Assembly (NCBI GenBank): GCA_030037475.1 | Contig: JASHRH010000004.1 | Location: 1-40,235 of the forward strand | Length of the DNA stretch: 40,235 bases | DNA from: Acidobacteriaceae bacterium | GTDB taxonomy: Bacteria; Acidobacteriota; Terriglobia; Terriglobales; Acidobacteriaceae | Reading direction: 5' to 3' | In this document: in pieces, positions 7,126 to 16,652 of the stretch | Position numbering within the stretch: the stretch's first letter is position 1 | Layout: every line of letters begins with the position of its first letter | Notes under the pieces: generated by a model | The model's database searches: none | What the model was told of the DNA's origin: nothing | Seen by the model: the letters and a program-made list of their open reading frames with translations, nothing else | Program-made: the position numbers and the translations under genes

Positions 7126-9141
7126 GTGCAGTCTCCGAGCAGAAGTGTGCCCAGGCCCGCGGATGGAAGAAAGCGCGTTGTCGTCGAAAGCGTGGAGCCG
7201 CAGATCGACGCGGGCCGCTTTCCCGTCAAACGCATTGTGGGTGATACCGTCCGCGTGGAAGCGGATGTTTTCGCCGACGGCCACGACCATGTCGCGGCGC
7301 GCCTGCTTTTTCGCTACTGCGACGTGCCGCAGTGGACCACCGTGCCCATGCAGCCGCTGGGCAACGACCGCTGGCGTGGGGAGTTCTCCGTCTCGCGGCT
7401 TGGCGAATATCTCTATACCGTCAGCGGGGTCATCGACCACTTCGACACCTGGCGCAGCGACCTGGAAATGCGCATCGCCGCCGGACAGGACATCGCCGTG
7501 GATCTGCTGAACGGCGCGCAACTGGTGGAAGAAGCCGCCGCGCGCGCCGGACGCGACGATGCGGACGCGCTCCGCCGCTGGGCCGCCCAGATACGCAACG
7601 AAGAGAAGCCGGAGGCGGCACAAGCCGCCGCCCTCGATCCGGCGCTGGCCGCGACGATGGCGCACTACCCCGATCCCGCGCTCGAGACGTGCTGCGAGCC
7701 GGAGCTGCGCGTCAGCGTGGACCGCGAGAAGGCGCGCTACTCCGCCTGGTACGAAATGTTTCCGCGCTCCGCGGCGATGGAGCCCGGCCGTCGCGGGACC
7801 TTCAGGGACGTGGAGGCGCGGCTGGATTATGTCGCGGGTCTCGGTTTCGACGTGCTTTATCTGCCGCCGATTCATCCCATCGGGCGCAGTTTTCGCAAAG
7901 GCCGAAATAACGCGGAGACAGCCGCGCCGGGCGATCCCGGCAGCCCCTGGGCGATCGGTTCGGAGGAAGGCGGCCACACCGCGATCCATCCCGAGCTGGG
8001 CACGCTCGAGGATTTTCATCATCTGCTGCAAGCGGCCGCGGCCAGGGGGCTGGAGCTGGCCCTCGACATCGCGTTCCAGTGCTCGCCGGACCATCCCTGG
8101 GTGCGTGAGCATCCACAGTGGTTCAAACATCGCGCGGATGGCAGCATTCAGTACGCGGAGAATCCGCCGAAGAAATATCAGGACATTTACCCGCTGGACT
8201 TCGAGAGCGCCGACTGGCTGGCGCTGTGGGATGCGCTCCGCGACGTCTTCCTTTTCTGGATCGAGCAGGGCGTGCGCATCTTCCGCGTCGACAATCCGCA
8301 CACGAAGGCGTTTCCCTTCTGGGAGTGGTGCCTTGGCGAGATCAAGCGCGATTTTCCCGACGCGCTCTTCCTCTCCGAGGCCTTCACGCGTCCGCGCGTG
8401 ATGCAGCGGCTGGCCAGGCTGGGCTTCTCGCAGTCGTACACGTATTTCACCTGGCGTAACACGAAGCAGGAAATCGCGGAATACTCCACGGAGCTGACGC
8501 AGACGCCGCTGCGCGAATATCTGCGGCCGAATCTGTGGCCCAGCACGCCGGACATCCTGCCGGAGGCGCTGCAGATCGGCGGTCGCGCGGCATTCCTCGC
8601 GCGGCTGGTGCTGGCGGCCACGCTGGGACCGAGCTACGGCATCTACGGCCCGGCCTTCGAACTGGGCGAGCATGAGCCACTGCGCGCCGGCAGCGAAGAA
8701 TATCTGCAGTCGGAGAAATACGAACTCCGCCACTGGAATCTCGACGCGCCGGAGAGCCTGGCCGGCGCGATTACGTCGGTGAATCGTGCCCGCCGCGAGA
8801 ACGCGGCGCTGCACGCGAACCACAATCTGCACTTTCACGCGACCGACAATCCCAGCCTGATTGCCTACAGCAAAAGCAGCTTTGACGCGTCCAACACCGT
8901 GTTGGTGGTCGTGAACCTCGATGCCGCCCACACGCAGGCGGGCTGGATCAATCTGGAGCTGGACGCGCTGCGCCTTCGCCCCGGTGAAACGTTCCAGCTC
9001 TGGGATCAGCTCAGCGGCGCGCGCTTCCTCTGGCAGGGCCCGCGGAACTACATTGAGCTTTCGCCGGAGAAGATGCCGGCGCACCTTTTCCGCGTCCTGC
9101 GCCGCGTGCGCTCCGAAAAGGACTTCGACTACTACCAGTGA
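7126..9141 (+). CDS. glgE: Alpha-1,4-glucan:maltose-1-phosphate maltosyltransferase
   Basis: GlgE (GH13 subfamily 3) extends alpha-1,4-glucan with maltose from maltose-1-phosphate. From the GTG at 7126 it has 671 residues, the usual length. An N-terminal domain (about 15-190) begins [20 protein letters not shown] and contains the family phrase [11 protein letters not shown]. The catalytic barrel starts near [11 protein letters not shown]. The predicted nucleophile is Asp389 in [10 protein letters not shown] and the acid/base is Glu418 in [13 protein letters not shown] codons at 7057, 7126 and 7147 are all possible starts and none has a convincing Shine-Dalgarno. 7126 best matches the family N-terminus. 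The stop overlaps the GTG of the next gene, which makes the maltose-1-phosphate it consumes. Confidence 0.93.
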   Translation: MQSPSRSVPRPADGRKRVVVESVEPQIDAGRFPVKRIVGDTVRVEADVFADGHDHVAARLLFRYCDVPQWTTVPMQPLGNDRWRGEFSVSRLGEYLYTVSGVIDHFDTWRSDLEMRIAAGQDIAVDLLNGAQLVEEAAARAGRDDADALRRWAAQIRNEEKPEAAQAAALDPALAATMAHYPDPALETCCEPELRVSVDREKARYSAWYEMFPRSAAMEPGRRGTFRDVEARLDYVAGLGFDVLYLPPIHPIGRSFRKGRNNAETAAPGDPGSPWAIGSEEGGHTAIHPELGTLEDFHHLLQAAAARGLELALDIAFQCSPDHPWVREHPQWFKHRADGSIQYAENPPKKYQDIYPLDFESADWLALWDALRDVFLFWIEQGVRIFRVDNPHTKAFPFWEWCLGEIKRDFPDALFLSEAFTRPRVMQRLARLGFSQSYTYFTWRNTKQEIAEYSTELTQTPLREYLRPNLWPSTPDILPEALQIGGRAAFLARLVLAATLGPSYGIYGPAFELGEHEPLRAGSEEYLQSEKYELRHWNLDAPESLAGAITSVNRARRENAALHANHNLHFHATDNPSLIAYSKSSFDASNTVLVVVNLDAAHTQAGWINLELDALRLRPGETFQLWDQLSGARFLWQGPRNYIELSPEKMPAHLFRVLRRVRSEKDFDYYQ

Positions 9142-12100
9142 AGACCCGCGACTCGATGCCGGAACCGCAGATCATCGTACGCAAGCCGGGGAGTATCGCC
9201 GATCCGCTCTGGTACAAGGACGCGATCCTCTACGAGGTCTCGGTCAAGGCATTTCAGGACAGCAACAATGACGGAGTCGGCGATTTTCCTGGGCTGATGC
9301 AGCGTCTCGATTATCTGCAGAACCTGGGTGTGACCTGTATCTGGCTGCTGCCGTTCTTCCCTTCCCCGCTGCGCGACGACGGCTATGACATCTCGGATTA
9401 CAGGAGCGTGCACCCCAGCTATGGCACGCTGGAGGATTTCCAGCGCTTCCTCGAAGCCGCGCACGAGCGCGGCCTGCAGGTGATGATCGAGCTGGTCATC
9501 AACCACAGCTCCGATCAGCATCCGTGGTTCCAGCGCGCGCGCCACGCGCCGGCCGGCTCGCCGGAGCGCAATTACTCCGTCTGGTCCGACACCGATCAGA
9601 AGTACAGGGATGCGCGCATCATCTTCACCGACACGGAGAAGTCGAACTGGACATGGGACCCGGTGGCGCAGGCGTACTACTGGCATCGCTTCTTTTCGCA
9701 TCAGCCGGACCTGAACTACGACAACCCGGCGGTGCTGGAAGAAGTGCTGTCGGTAATGCGCTGCTGGCTGGATATGGGCGTGGACGCGCTCCGCATCGAT
9801 GCGATTCCGTATCTCGTGGAACGCGACGGCACCAACTGCGAGAACCTGCCGGAGACGCACGAAGTCATCCGGGCAATCCGCGCGGCCATCGACGCAGGCT
9901 ACGCCGGACGCATGGTGCTGGCGGAAGCGAATCAGTGGCCGACAGATGTGCGGCCGTATTTCGGCAACGGCGACGAGTGCCACATGGCCTTTCACTTCCC
10001 GCTGATGCCGCGCATTTACATGGCGCTGCGCCAGGAAGACCGGCTGCCCATCACCGACATCATGGCGCAGACGCCGGCCATCCCCGACAACTGCCAGTGG
10101 GGGCTGTTCCTGCGCAATCACGACGAGCTGACGCTGGAGATGGTCTCCGACGATGAGCGCGACTACATGTATCTGGCATACAGCGCCGACCCGCGGATGC
10201 GGATCAATATCGGCATTCGGCGCCGGCTCGCGCCGCTGCTCGACAACAACCGCCGCCGCATCGAGCTGCTGAACAGTCTCCTGTTTTCGTTTCCCGGCAC
10301 GCCCATCCTTTATTACGGCGACGAGCTGGGCATGGGCGACAACATCTATCTCGGCGACCGCAACGGCGTGCGCACGCCCATGCAGTGGACCCCCGACCGC
10401 AATGCCGGATTTTCGCGCGCGAATCCCGCGAAGCTCTACAGCCCCGTGATCATGGACCCTGTGTGGGGGTACGAGGCGATCAACGTCGAAGCGCAGCAGA
10501 ACGATCCTTCCTCGCTGCTGAACTGGATGCGCAACATGATCGCGCTGCGCAAGCTTTTCCAGGTCTTTGGGCGCGGCACGCTGCGCTTCCTCGATGCGTC
10601 GAACCGCAAGGTGCTGGCTTACCTGCGGCAATACCAGGAGCAGACCGTCCTCTGCGTGGCCAACCTGTCGCGCTTTGCGCAACCGGTGCTGCTGGACCTT
10701 GCGGAGCTGGAGGGGATGACGCCGGTGGAGATGCTCGGCTACGTCGAGTTTCCGCCGATTACGAAACAACCTTACTCGCTCACGCTGGGACCTTACGGCT
10801 TTTTGTGGCTGGAGATTCAGCCTTCCATGGCGTCGGCGGAGACGACGGTTTCCGGCAACGGCGAGGAATCGTTCTACGTCGAAAACGAGCATGACTGGCA
10901 GACGATTCTCTCCGCTGACGGCGTGGCGAAGCTGGAGGGCCTGCTGCCCGCCTATCTCGAGCGACAGCGCTGGTTCGGCGGTAAGTCGCGGATCATCCAG
11001 CGCGCAAAGATCGACGATTGCCTGCTCTTCGATGAGAATCGCGCGGCGCTGGCCTGGCTGACGGTGGAGTACGAAGCGGGCGAGGCGGACCAGTGGTTGT
11101 TGTGCCTGGCGATGAGCTTTGGCGCGGACGCCGAGACGCTGCGCGAGACTGCTCCACAGCAGGTACTGGCCGCGGCGGGATCGGCCGCGGTGTCGGGCGT
11201 GCTGCATGACGGAATGCTGCGGGCGAGCGCGCCCGAGGCGTTGCTGGAGATCCTCGCCAGCGGATCGGAACTGCGCACGCGTCGCGGCTCGCTGCGCGGC
11301 CTGCCGGGAACGGCGCTCGCCGCCCTGCGCGGGTCGCAACCGCTGGCGGTGCGGCCGGCCGGGGCGGAGCAGAGCAATTCTTCGGCGATTTTTGGCGACC
11401 GGCTGATCATGAAGCTTTTCCGGCGCCAGCAGCCGGGGGCGAATCCCGACGTCGAAATCGGCCGCTTCCTCACTGAGATGGCGAAGTTCGCGAACATCCC
11501 GCCCTTCGCCGGGTCGCTGGAGTACCGCCGCGACAGCCAGGAGCCGGCGACGCTGGCGCTGCTGCAGGGTCTGGTGCCGAATGAGGGCGACGGCTGGCAG
11601 TGGACGCTCGAGGAACTGGACCGCTTTTACGAGAGCGCCGCGTCCTCGCGGTCGCTGCCTGCTGCGCTGGCTGGTGACTCCGGCGGTGCCGTTCCCGCGG
11701 AGGCCCGCGAGCATGCCGGCATGTTTCTGGACGCCGCGGCGACGCTGGGCCGCCGCACCGCGGAGATGCATCTGGCGCTGGCGTCGGGGCGCGACGCCGC
11801 GTTTGCGCCGCAGATTCCCACGCCCCAAAATCTGGAAAGCCTGCGCGCGGCGCTGGCCGGTCACGCGACTCGCGCCTTCGACGCGCTGAAGAGCAGCCTG
11901 TCCCGCCTGCCCGACGATGCCGTGGAAGCAGCGGCGCTCACGCTGAGCCGCCGCAGCGCGCTGCTGGGGAAATATGCCGCGCTCACCCAGCTCAGCAACG
12001 TGGGCCAGTGGATCCGCATCCACGGCGATTACCACCTGGGCCAGGTGCTGCGTTCTCGCGGGGATTTCGTCATCCTCGATTTTGAAGGCGAGCCCGCCCG

Positions 12101-12461
12101 CTCGCTGGAAGAGCGCCGCGCTCGACATTCTCCATTGAAAGACGTCGCGGGGATGCTGCGCTCCTTCAGCTATGCGGCCTTTGCCGCGCTGACGCACTAC
12201 ATCACGCGCCGGCCCGCCGAGCTGGCGCAGATGGAGCCGTGGGCGCGGCTGTGGGAGTCCTCCGTTTCCGGGGAATTTCTGCGCGCCTGGCGCGAGACTG
12301 CCAGCGCTTCGCCTATCGTTCCCGCGGCCCGCGAGCACTTCGACGCATTGCTGGAAATCTACATGCTCGATAAGGCACTCTATGAACTGATGTACGAGCT
12401 GAACAATCGGCCAGCATGGATTCGCATCCCACTTCACGGCATTCTGTCGCTGCCGCTGTAA
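9138..12461 (+). CDS. treS: Trehalose synthase-maltokinase fusion
   Basis: A 1107-residue fusion of two consecutive enzymes. The TreS domain (about 22-560, GH13 subfamily 16) interconverts trehalose and maltose: [13 protein letters not shown] at the start, predicted nucleophile Asp221 in [10 protein letters not shown], acid/base Glu263 in LAEANQWP and Asp329 in RNHDELT. A short linker (about 565-590) leads to a maltokinase domain (about 595-1107, Mak/Pep2 type) that phosphorylates maltose. It has the N-cap [11 protein letters not shown], the catalytic loop HGDYHLGQ (His962-Gln969) and the metal site ILDFEGEP (Asp981). The fusion channels trehalose-derived maltose to GlgE. The GTG at 9138 overlaps the glgE stop (GTGA). 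An ATG at 9156 is the alternative start. Both precede the first conserved segment. Confidence 0.94.
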   Translation: MKTRDSMPEPQIIVRKPGSIADPLWYKDAILYEVSVKAFQDSNNDGVGDFPGLMQRLDYLQNLGVTCIWLLPFFPSPLRDDGYDISDYRSVHPSYGTLEDFQRFLEAAHERGLQVMIELVINHSSDQHPWFQRARHAPAGSPERNYSVWSDTDQKYRDARIIFTDTEKSNWTWDPVAQAYYWHRFFSHQPDLNYDNPAVLEEVLSVMRCWLDMGVDALRIDAIPYLVERDGTNCENLPETHEVIRAIRAAIDAGYAGRMVLAEANQWPTDVRPYFGNGDECHMAFHFPLMPRIYMALRQEDRLPITDIMAQTPAIPDNCQWGLFLRNHDELTLEMVSDDERDYMYLAYSADPRMRINIGIRRRLAPLLDNNRRRIELLNSLLFSFPGTPILYYGDELGMGDNIYLGDRNGVRTPMQWTPDRNAGFSRANPAKLYSPVIMDPVWGYEAINVEAQQNDPSSLLNWMRNMIALRKLFQVFGRGTLRFLDASNRKVLAYLRQYQEQTVLCVANLSRFAQPVLLDLAELEGMTPVEMLGYVEFPPITKQPYSLTLGPYGFLWLEIQPSMASAETTVSGNGEESFYVENEHDWQTILSADGVAKLEGLLPAYLERQRWFGGKSRIIQRAKIDDCLLFDENRAALAWLTVEYEAGEADQWLLCLAMSFGADAETLRETAPQQVLAAAGSAAVSGVLHDGMLRASAPEALLEILASGSELRTRRGSLRGLPGTALAALRGSQPLAVRPAGAEQSNSSAIFGDRLIMKLFRRQQPGANPDVEIGRFLTEMAKFANIPPFAGSLEYRRDSQEPATLALLQGLVPNEGDGWQWTLEELDRFYESAASSRSLPAALAGDSGGAVPAEAREHAGMFLDAAATLGRRTAEMHLALASGRDAAFAPQIPTPQNLESLRAALAGHATRAFDALKSSLSRLPDDAVEAAALTLSRRSALLGKYAALTQLSNVGQWIRIHGDYHLGQVLRSRGDFVILDFEGEPARSLEERRARHSPLKDVAGMLRSFSYAAFAALTHYITRRPAELAQMEPWARLWESSVSGEFLRAWRETASASPIVPAAREHFDALLEIYMLDKALYELMYELNNRPAWIRIPLHGILSLPL

Positions 12462-12479
12462 CCCGGGAAAGATCGGACG

Positions 12480-13739
12480 ATGGCCGCTATTGAACTGACG
12501 GAAGAGACACGCGAGCAGGCGGAACGCATTGGCTCCGCCGACATCGTGGTGGGCATTGCCGGGCCGGTCGCGGCCGACGAGCTGCGCGCGCGGGCGGAAG
12601 CGGTCTTCGGTCTGCTCGGCCCCAGTTTTACTTCTCTGCACATCGTTTTCGCGTGGCCGACCCCAGGGGGCGAAACGCCCGTGACGTCGTTGTCTGCGGA
12701 TCAGCCCACGGCGCTGACGTTTTTCCCGTTTTCGTTCCCGGTGCAGGCTACCGGCGAGTTGTGGGCCGGAGTCTCCGCGCAGCAGCGTGCCGTGCTGGGG
12801 CTGGCGGCGCAGCTGAACGCGCGTGCCTGCATTGTGCTGGGGCCGGACCTCGCCGCGCTGCATCCGCACCCGCTGCAGCTCTTCGCCTACGCCGTTCTTG
12901 AGCGTCAGTGCGGGCTGGTGATGCCTCTGTACAGCATCGGCAAATACGACGGCCTCGCCAACAACGGCATCCTTTCGCCGCTGAGCCGCGCGCTGTACGG
13001 CAAACGAATTCGCTGTCCGCTGGCCTTCGACTTTGCCGCTTCCGGCGCCATGTGTGTGCGGCTGGCGCGCCTTGAGCCGCACCAGAACAACCATGGCGGC
13101 GACTCGCTGCTTTGGCCGGTGACGGTGACGGCCACGCAGTCGCCGCAGAGCACGGTGGGCCAGGTACATCTGGACGTACGCCACCAGGTAACCTCCGGCA
13201 GCATGGATCTGAGCGCGGTGCTGGCGCAGGTTGTCGGTTCGCTCTTCCAGGAAATGGAATCCTGCGCCGCGCACTGGCAGCGCGTGCGCGGGTCGCAGCC
13301 GGCTCCTGTGTGGGGCGCCGCGCCTGGCCACGCGCCCGACGGCGAGCCGCCGGACACGCGGCCCATGCTGGAGTCGTTCCTGCTCGGCTTCCGCAACCTG
13401 GATGAGGTCTGGCGGCTGGTGCTGCCTCCGAACACGCTGCTGGAGCTGCGCCGCCTGACGAAGCTTGCCCCGGAAGAGTTCCGCATGGCGGACGAGCTGT
13501 GGGCGAGCATCGTCTGCGATTTTGCGCTCGCCTGGCGGCTGCGCACGCTCAGCCGCACGCATGTGCTGGGCGCGCTCACGCCTCTGTATCTCGGCTGGGT
13601 GGCCTCCTGGATTCGCGAAGCTTCGAACCTCAGCCACGCCGAAGCAGAGCAGCGCCTGGAGCAACTGGCCCGCGCCTGGGAAGAAAAGAAGCCTTACCTG
13701 CTGTCCCGCTGGAGGTGGCCGGACCGCTTCAATCCGTAA
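12480..13739 (+). CDS. Glycosyltransferase-2-like protein with a degenerate donor site
   Basis: A 419-residue protein 18 bases after treS-mak, clearly the third gene of the operon. It has no signal peptide or membrane helix. The start SADIVVGI (19-26), the segment KYDGLANNGILSPLSRALYGKRIR (155-178, overlapping blocks) and the C-terminal LTPLYLGWVASW...KPYLLSRWRWPDRFNP resemble a cytosolic GT2 family related to mannosylglycerate/glucosylglycerate-type synthases, as I recall it. Where such proteins carry an acidic donor/metal motif (about DSD), this one has GPD at 121-123, and the loop after VVGI lacks the usual PSYNN. I infer a catalytically weakened or inactive GT-A relative that may regulate, scaffold or bind glucan in this operon. 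The function is unproven. Confidence 0.6.
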   Translation: MAAIELTEETREQAERIGSADIVVGIAGPVAADELRARAEAVFGLLGPSFTSLHIVFAWPTPGGETPVTSLSADQPTALTFFPFSFPVQATGELWAGVSAQQRAVLGLAAQLNARACIVLGPDLAALHPHPLQLFAYAVLERQCGLVMPLYSIGKYDGLANNGILSPLSRALYGKRIRCPLAFDFAASGAMCVRLARLEPHQNNHGGDSLLWPVTVTATQSPQSTVGQVHLDVRHQVTSGSMDLSAVLAQVVGSLFQEMESCAAHWQRVRGSQPAPVWGAAPGHAPDGEPPDTRPMLESFLLGFRNLDEVWRLVLPPNTLLELRRLTKLAPEEFRMADELWASIVCDFALAWRLRTLSRTHVLGALTPLYLGWVASWIREASNLSHAEAEQRLEQLARAWEEKKPYLLSRWRWPDRFNP

Positions 13740-13761
13740 TCCAACGGGAAGGAGAAGACGT

Positions 13762-14466
13762 ATGTGGAATCAGGTTGAGCAGTCGCTGCACTCGTCGATG
13801 GGCCGGGCCATGGAGAGCCTCGCGCGGCTGCTCCCTGGGATTCTGGCCTTCATCGTGGCCCTCCTGCTCTTTCTCTTCATCGGCTGGATTCTGGCGTGGA
13901 TCGTGCGCCGCATCCTCGCCGCCGTCGGCTTTGACGAGCGCATGAGCCGCACCGCGCCCACGATGGCTGACTGGTCGCCTCGCCTCGCGCCCTCGCAACT
14001 GGTCGGCCGCGTCATCTTCTGGTGCTTCTTCACCGCCGGTGTGATGGTGGGAGTTTCCGCCTTCGAGGCCGGCAGCACCGAAAACGTCGTCTCCGGCTGG
14101 ATTCTCGGCTATGTGCCCCACATCGTCGGCGCGGCGGTTCTGCTGGTGATCGGCACTGTGCTGGCGCGCTATGTCTCGCGCAGTGTGCTCATCGCCGCCG
14201 TGAATCTGAACCTCAGCTATGCCCGGTTGCTCAGCATCGGCGTGCGCTGGATGATCCTGGTGCTCACCGGCGCGATGGTGCTGGATCATCTCGATCTGGG
14301 CAGCAACATTGTGGAGCTGGGATTCGGGATTCTCTTTGGCGGGATCGTGCTGGCGCTGGCGCTGGCGGTGGGCCTCGGCTCGCGCGATCTTGTCAGCCGC
14401 TCGCTGGAGCGCGAAGCGTCTCGCGTCGCGGAAGAGCAGCAGCCGGAACGAGTGCATCACTTTTAG
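13762..14466 (+). CDS. TM-helix-repeat membrane protein (small mechanosensitive-channel-like)
   Basis: A 234-residue integral membrane protein with about five hydrophobic helices: about 23-48, 82-104, 113-135, 153-175 and 180-205. Its segments IGWILAWIVRRILAAVGFDER, ARYVSRSVLIAAVNL and LALALAVGLGSRDLVSRSLE are typical of proteins with the conserved TM helix repeat (Pfam TM_helix), distant relatives of MscS-type channels, but no MscS beta domain follows. The ATG at 13762 has GGAAGGAG about seven bases upstream. The frame stays open further upstream, but that part overlaps the preceding gene in another frame and is not coding. It lies 22 bases after the GT-like gene, so it is probably co-transcribed with the glucan/trehalose genes. 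An osmotic-stress link is an inference only. Confidence 0.75.
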   Translation: MWNQVEQSLHSSMGRAMESLARLLPGILAFIVALLLFLFIGWILAWIVRRILAAVGFDERMSRTAPTMADWSPRLAPSQLVGRVIFWCFFTAGVMVGVSAFEAGSTENVVSGWILGYVPHIVGAAVLLVIGTVLARYVSRSVLIAAVNLNLSYARLLSIGVRWMILVLTGAMVLDHLDLGSNIVELGFGILFGGIVLALALAVGLGSRDLVSRSLEREASRVAEEQQPERVHHF

Positions 14467-14477
14467 GGTGTAGGCAG

Positions 14478-14527
14478 CAGGGGACAGGAGTCGAAGCGGC
14501 AGAAGCCATGCTGCCCCCTGTTCCCTG
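14478..14527. terminator. Nested hairpin between convergent genes
   Basis: Arms CAGGGGACAGG (14478-14488) and CCTGTTCCCTG (14517-14527) pair over 11 bp with one G-U. Inside them GGCAG (14498-14502) pairs with CTGCC (14511-14515). It fills the 64-base gap between the convergent membrane-protein gene and tsaE. A bidirectional terminator is likely, though no clean T-run follows. The top strand also contains GGAGTCGAAGCGGC, which resembles the 15-bp repeats found after other stop codons. Confidence 0.5.
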
Positions 14528-14530
14528 CCT

Positions 14531-15007
14531 TTAGTCCTTCAGTGTGAGCGTAATCGACCGCGAATCGCCGCCGGTCGCGCGCATCTCGATCTCGCCCTGG
14601 CTGCGCTTCACGACGCTGGGGAATTTCTCGCCCCACTCCACCAGAACGATGCTTTCCGGAGAGGACAGCTCCTCCAGCCCCAGCGAGTCGAGCTGCCGCT
14701 CGTTCTGGATGCGGTACAGGTCCAGGTGATAGAGCATCACCGGCTCGCGCCGCCCATCCACCGCACGCGCGCCCTCATATTCGTGGATCAGCGTGAAGGT
14801 CGGACTGGTCACCTCGTCGGGATCGGCGGCCTCCAGAGCTTCGGCAATGCCTTTCACCAGCGTGGTCTTGCCGGCGCCCAGGTCGCCGCGCAGGATGAGG
14901 AACTTCGGCGGAGCCAGCAGCGCCGCAACACGGTGGCCGACGGCAATCGTCTCCGGCCCGCTGTGGCTCTCGAATTGATGCGTGCGCATCTCCGCTGTCT
15001 GCGTCAT
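14531..15007 (-). CDS. tsaE: tRNA t6A biosynthesis ATPase TsaE
   Basis: A 158-residue small ATPase that works with TsaB and TsaD to make N6-threonylcarbamoyladenosine at position 37 of ANN-decoding tRNAs. The Walker A motif GDLGAGKTT is at 41-49, followed by the family segments VTSPTFTLIHEYE, LYHLDLYRI and IVLVEWGEKFP. The ATG at 15007 overlaps the stop of the preceding nnr gene (ATGA), which points to coupling and decides the start against an upstream in-frame codon. The C-terminus (EIEMRATGGDSRSITLTLKD) is the usual short beta tail. The pairing of tsaE behind NAD(P)HX epimerase/dehydratase is common in bacteria. Confidence 0.93.
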   Translation of the reverse strand: MTQTAEMRTHQFESHSGPETIAVGHRVAALLAPPKFLILRGDLGAGKTTLVKGIAEALEAADPDEVTSPTFTLIHEYEGARAVDGRREPVMLYHLDLYRIQNERQLDSLGLEELSSPESIVLVEWGEKFPSVVKRSQGEIEMRATGGDSRSITLTLKD

Positions 15008-16602
15008 TGCAACCCGCCTTCGTGCGGGAGCCCCTGCAACCAAACATAACCCGCTTCGTCGCGCGTGCGGAAGGAAAACGCGCGAAAAAGGTGACCAATG
15101 GTATCGGTAGCCAGCAGGGTATGCTCATCCTGCTCGCGCAGGGCGAAGTCGGCGGCGAGCCCATGGAGGTACACCGCCGCTTCCACCGCCTCGGCGGGGC
15201 GCTCCGGATACTGCGCCAGCATCGCCGCCACGATCCCGGTGAGAATATCGCCGCTGCCGCCCTTCGCCATCCCGGGGTTCCCTGTCGTATTCACTGCGAT
15301 GCGGCCATCGGGATGCGCGATGAGCGTGCGCCAGCCTTTTAACACCACGGTCACATGATGTTTCGCGGCAAATTCCCTCGCCAGCGGCTCGCGTCCCGCC
15401 TGCACCTCCTTCGTGCTGATGCCGGCCAGCCGCGCCATCTCGCCCGGATGCGGCGTCAGGACGATGGTGCGCCCGCGTCCATCGATCTTCTCGGGATGCT
15501 TTGCCAGAATGTTCAGGGCATCCGCATCGAGCACCAGCGGCAGGAGGGTTTTTTCGATTAGGCCCAGGACGAATTCCTCCGGCTCGATGCCCATGCCCGG
15601 GCCCATCGCGATCACTGTCGCCCGCTCCGTCAGCTTCTCGAGCGCCTCCGGTTCCAGATTCTCCGCCGCTGCCTCGCCGTGCGGACCCTCCTTCAGCGGC
15701 AGGGTCATTAGCTCGGGCGCGATCGCCGCCACGCTGGGCAAAATCGACTCCGGCACCGCCGCGGTGACCAGACCCGCGCCCGCACGCAACGCTGCCAGCG
15801 AAGCCATCGCGGGCGCGCCGGATTTCCCGCGTCCGCCGGCCACCACCAGCACGTGCCCGTACATTCCCTTGTTCGAGTCAGCAGGGCGCGGCCGTTCCGT
15901 CAACGCCCTGGACGCACCCGCCCACGTCAGCCTCGTGTCCGACGCGATTGCTTCCTCCGGCGATCCAATCGGCGCAACAACGATGGCGCCGGTGGTGTTG
16001 CCGGTCAGATTGCCGCTGACGTGCGCGAGCTTCGGCGCGGTGAAGGTGACGACGGCGCTGGCTCGAAACGCGCCTTCCACGGCAAACTCGCGCGCATCCG
16101 CATCCCAGCCTGACGGCAGATCGACGGCGACGATCGGTGTTTGCATCGTGTTCACGCGATCACGCAGTGCGGCGGCCACGCCGCGCAGAGGCGGCCTGAA
16201 TCCCGTGCCGGCCACCGCATCGATCAGGAGGTCCGCTGAAGTCAGAATTTCTCTCACATTCGCCGAATCCAGCGCTGCTTTATCTCTGACCACGACCGGC
16301 TCGATCCCCATTGCCCCAAAGGCGGTTTGCGCGTCGCCCTTCAGCTCTGCCGGGTTGCCGAGCAGCAGCACGCGAACCTCGCATCCCGCACGCGCCAGTT
16401 CCCGTGCCGCGACAAATCCATCGCCGCCGTTGTTGCCTTTCCCGCAGAGGACACAGATGTGCCGCTGCTCCGGAAATTCGCGCAACACAAAGCGCGCCAC
16501 GGATGCGCCCGCGTGGCACATCAGCTCGATCGACGGCACGCCGTACTTCTCGGTCGTCACCTGATCGACGGCACGCATTTCGGCAGCGGTGAGAATCTTC
16601 AT
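15004..16602 (-). CDS. nnr: Bifunctional NAD(P)H-hydrate epimerase / ADP-dependent dehydratase
   Basis: A 532-residue repair enzyme for hydrated NADH and NADPH. The N-terminal YjeF_N/NnrE domain (about 1-215) has MKILTAAEMRAVDQ and the nucleotide-binding loop CGKGNNGGDGF (53-63), and epimerises R- and S-NAD(P)HX. The C-terminal ribokinase-like NnrD domain (about 235-530) has GKSGAPAMAS, GPGMGIEP, LDADALNILA, VLTPHPGEMARL and NPGMAKGGSGDILTG, and dehydrates S-NAD(P)HX using ADP. The ATG at 16602 fits the family start. The frame is open up to 16659, but those residues would overlap the divergent GH35 gene start. The stop overlaps the tsaE start. Confidence 0.94.
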   Translation of the reverse strand: MKILTAAEMRAVDQVTTEKYGVPSIELMCHAGASVARFVLREFPEQRHICVLCGKGNNGGDGFVAARELARAGCEVRVLLLGNPAELKGDAQTAFGAMGIEPVVVRDKAALDSANVREILTSADLLIDAVAGTGFRPPLRGVAAALRDRVNTMQTPIVAVDLPSGWDADAREFAVEGAFRASAVVTFTAPKLAHVSGNLTGNTTGAIVVAPIGSPEEAIASDTRLTWAGASRALTERPRPADSNKGMYGHVLVVAGGRGKSGAPAMASLAALRAGAGLVTAAVPESILPSVAAIAPELMTLPLKEGPHGEAAAENLEPEALEKLTERATVIAMGPGMGIEPEEFVLGLIEKTLLPLVLDADALNILAKHPEKIDGRGRTIVLTPHPGEMARLAGISTKEVQAGREPLAREFAAKHHVTVVLKGWRTLIAHPDGRIAVNTTGNPGMAKGGSGDILTGIVAAMLAQYPERPAEAVEAAVYLHGLAADFALREQDEHTLLATDTIGHLFRAFSFRTRDEAGYVWLQGLPHEGGLQ

Positions 16603-16652
16603 GTTCAATAGGATGGTAGAGCAAAATCCGGGGTTCGGAGTCGGGTTCCACG

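Noticed and set aside
9132-13664. A 1510-codon open frame on the minus strand opposite treS-mak and the GT-like gene
   Set aside because: The plus strand carries full-length TreS, maltokinase and GT-like motifs in one frame. The antisense translation is Arg/Gln/His-rich with no known domain, typical of GC-rich shadow frames.
13465-13761. N-terminal extension of the TM-helix membrane protein
   Set aside because: It overlaps the GT-like gene in a different frame, is Arg/Ala-rich, and the ATG at 13762 has a good ribosome site.
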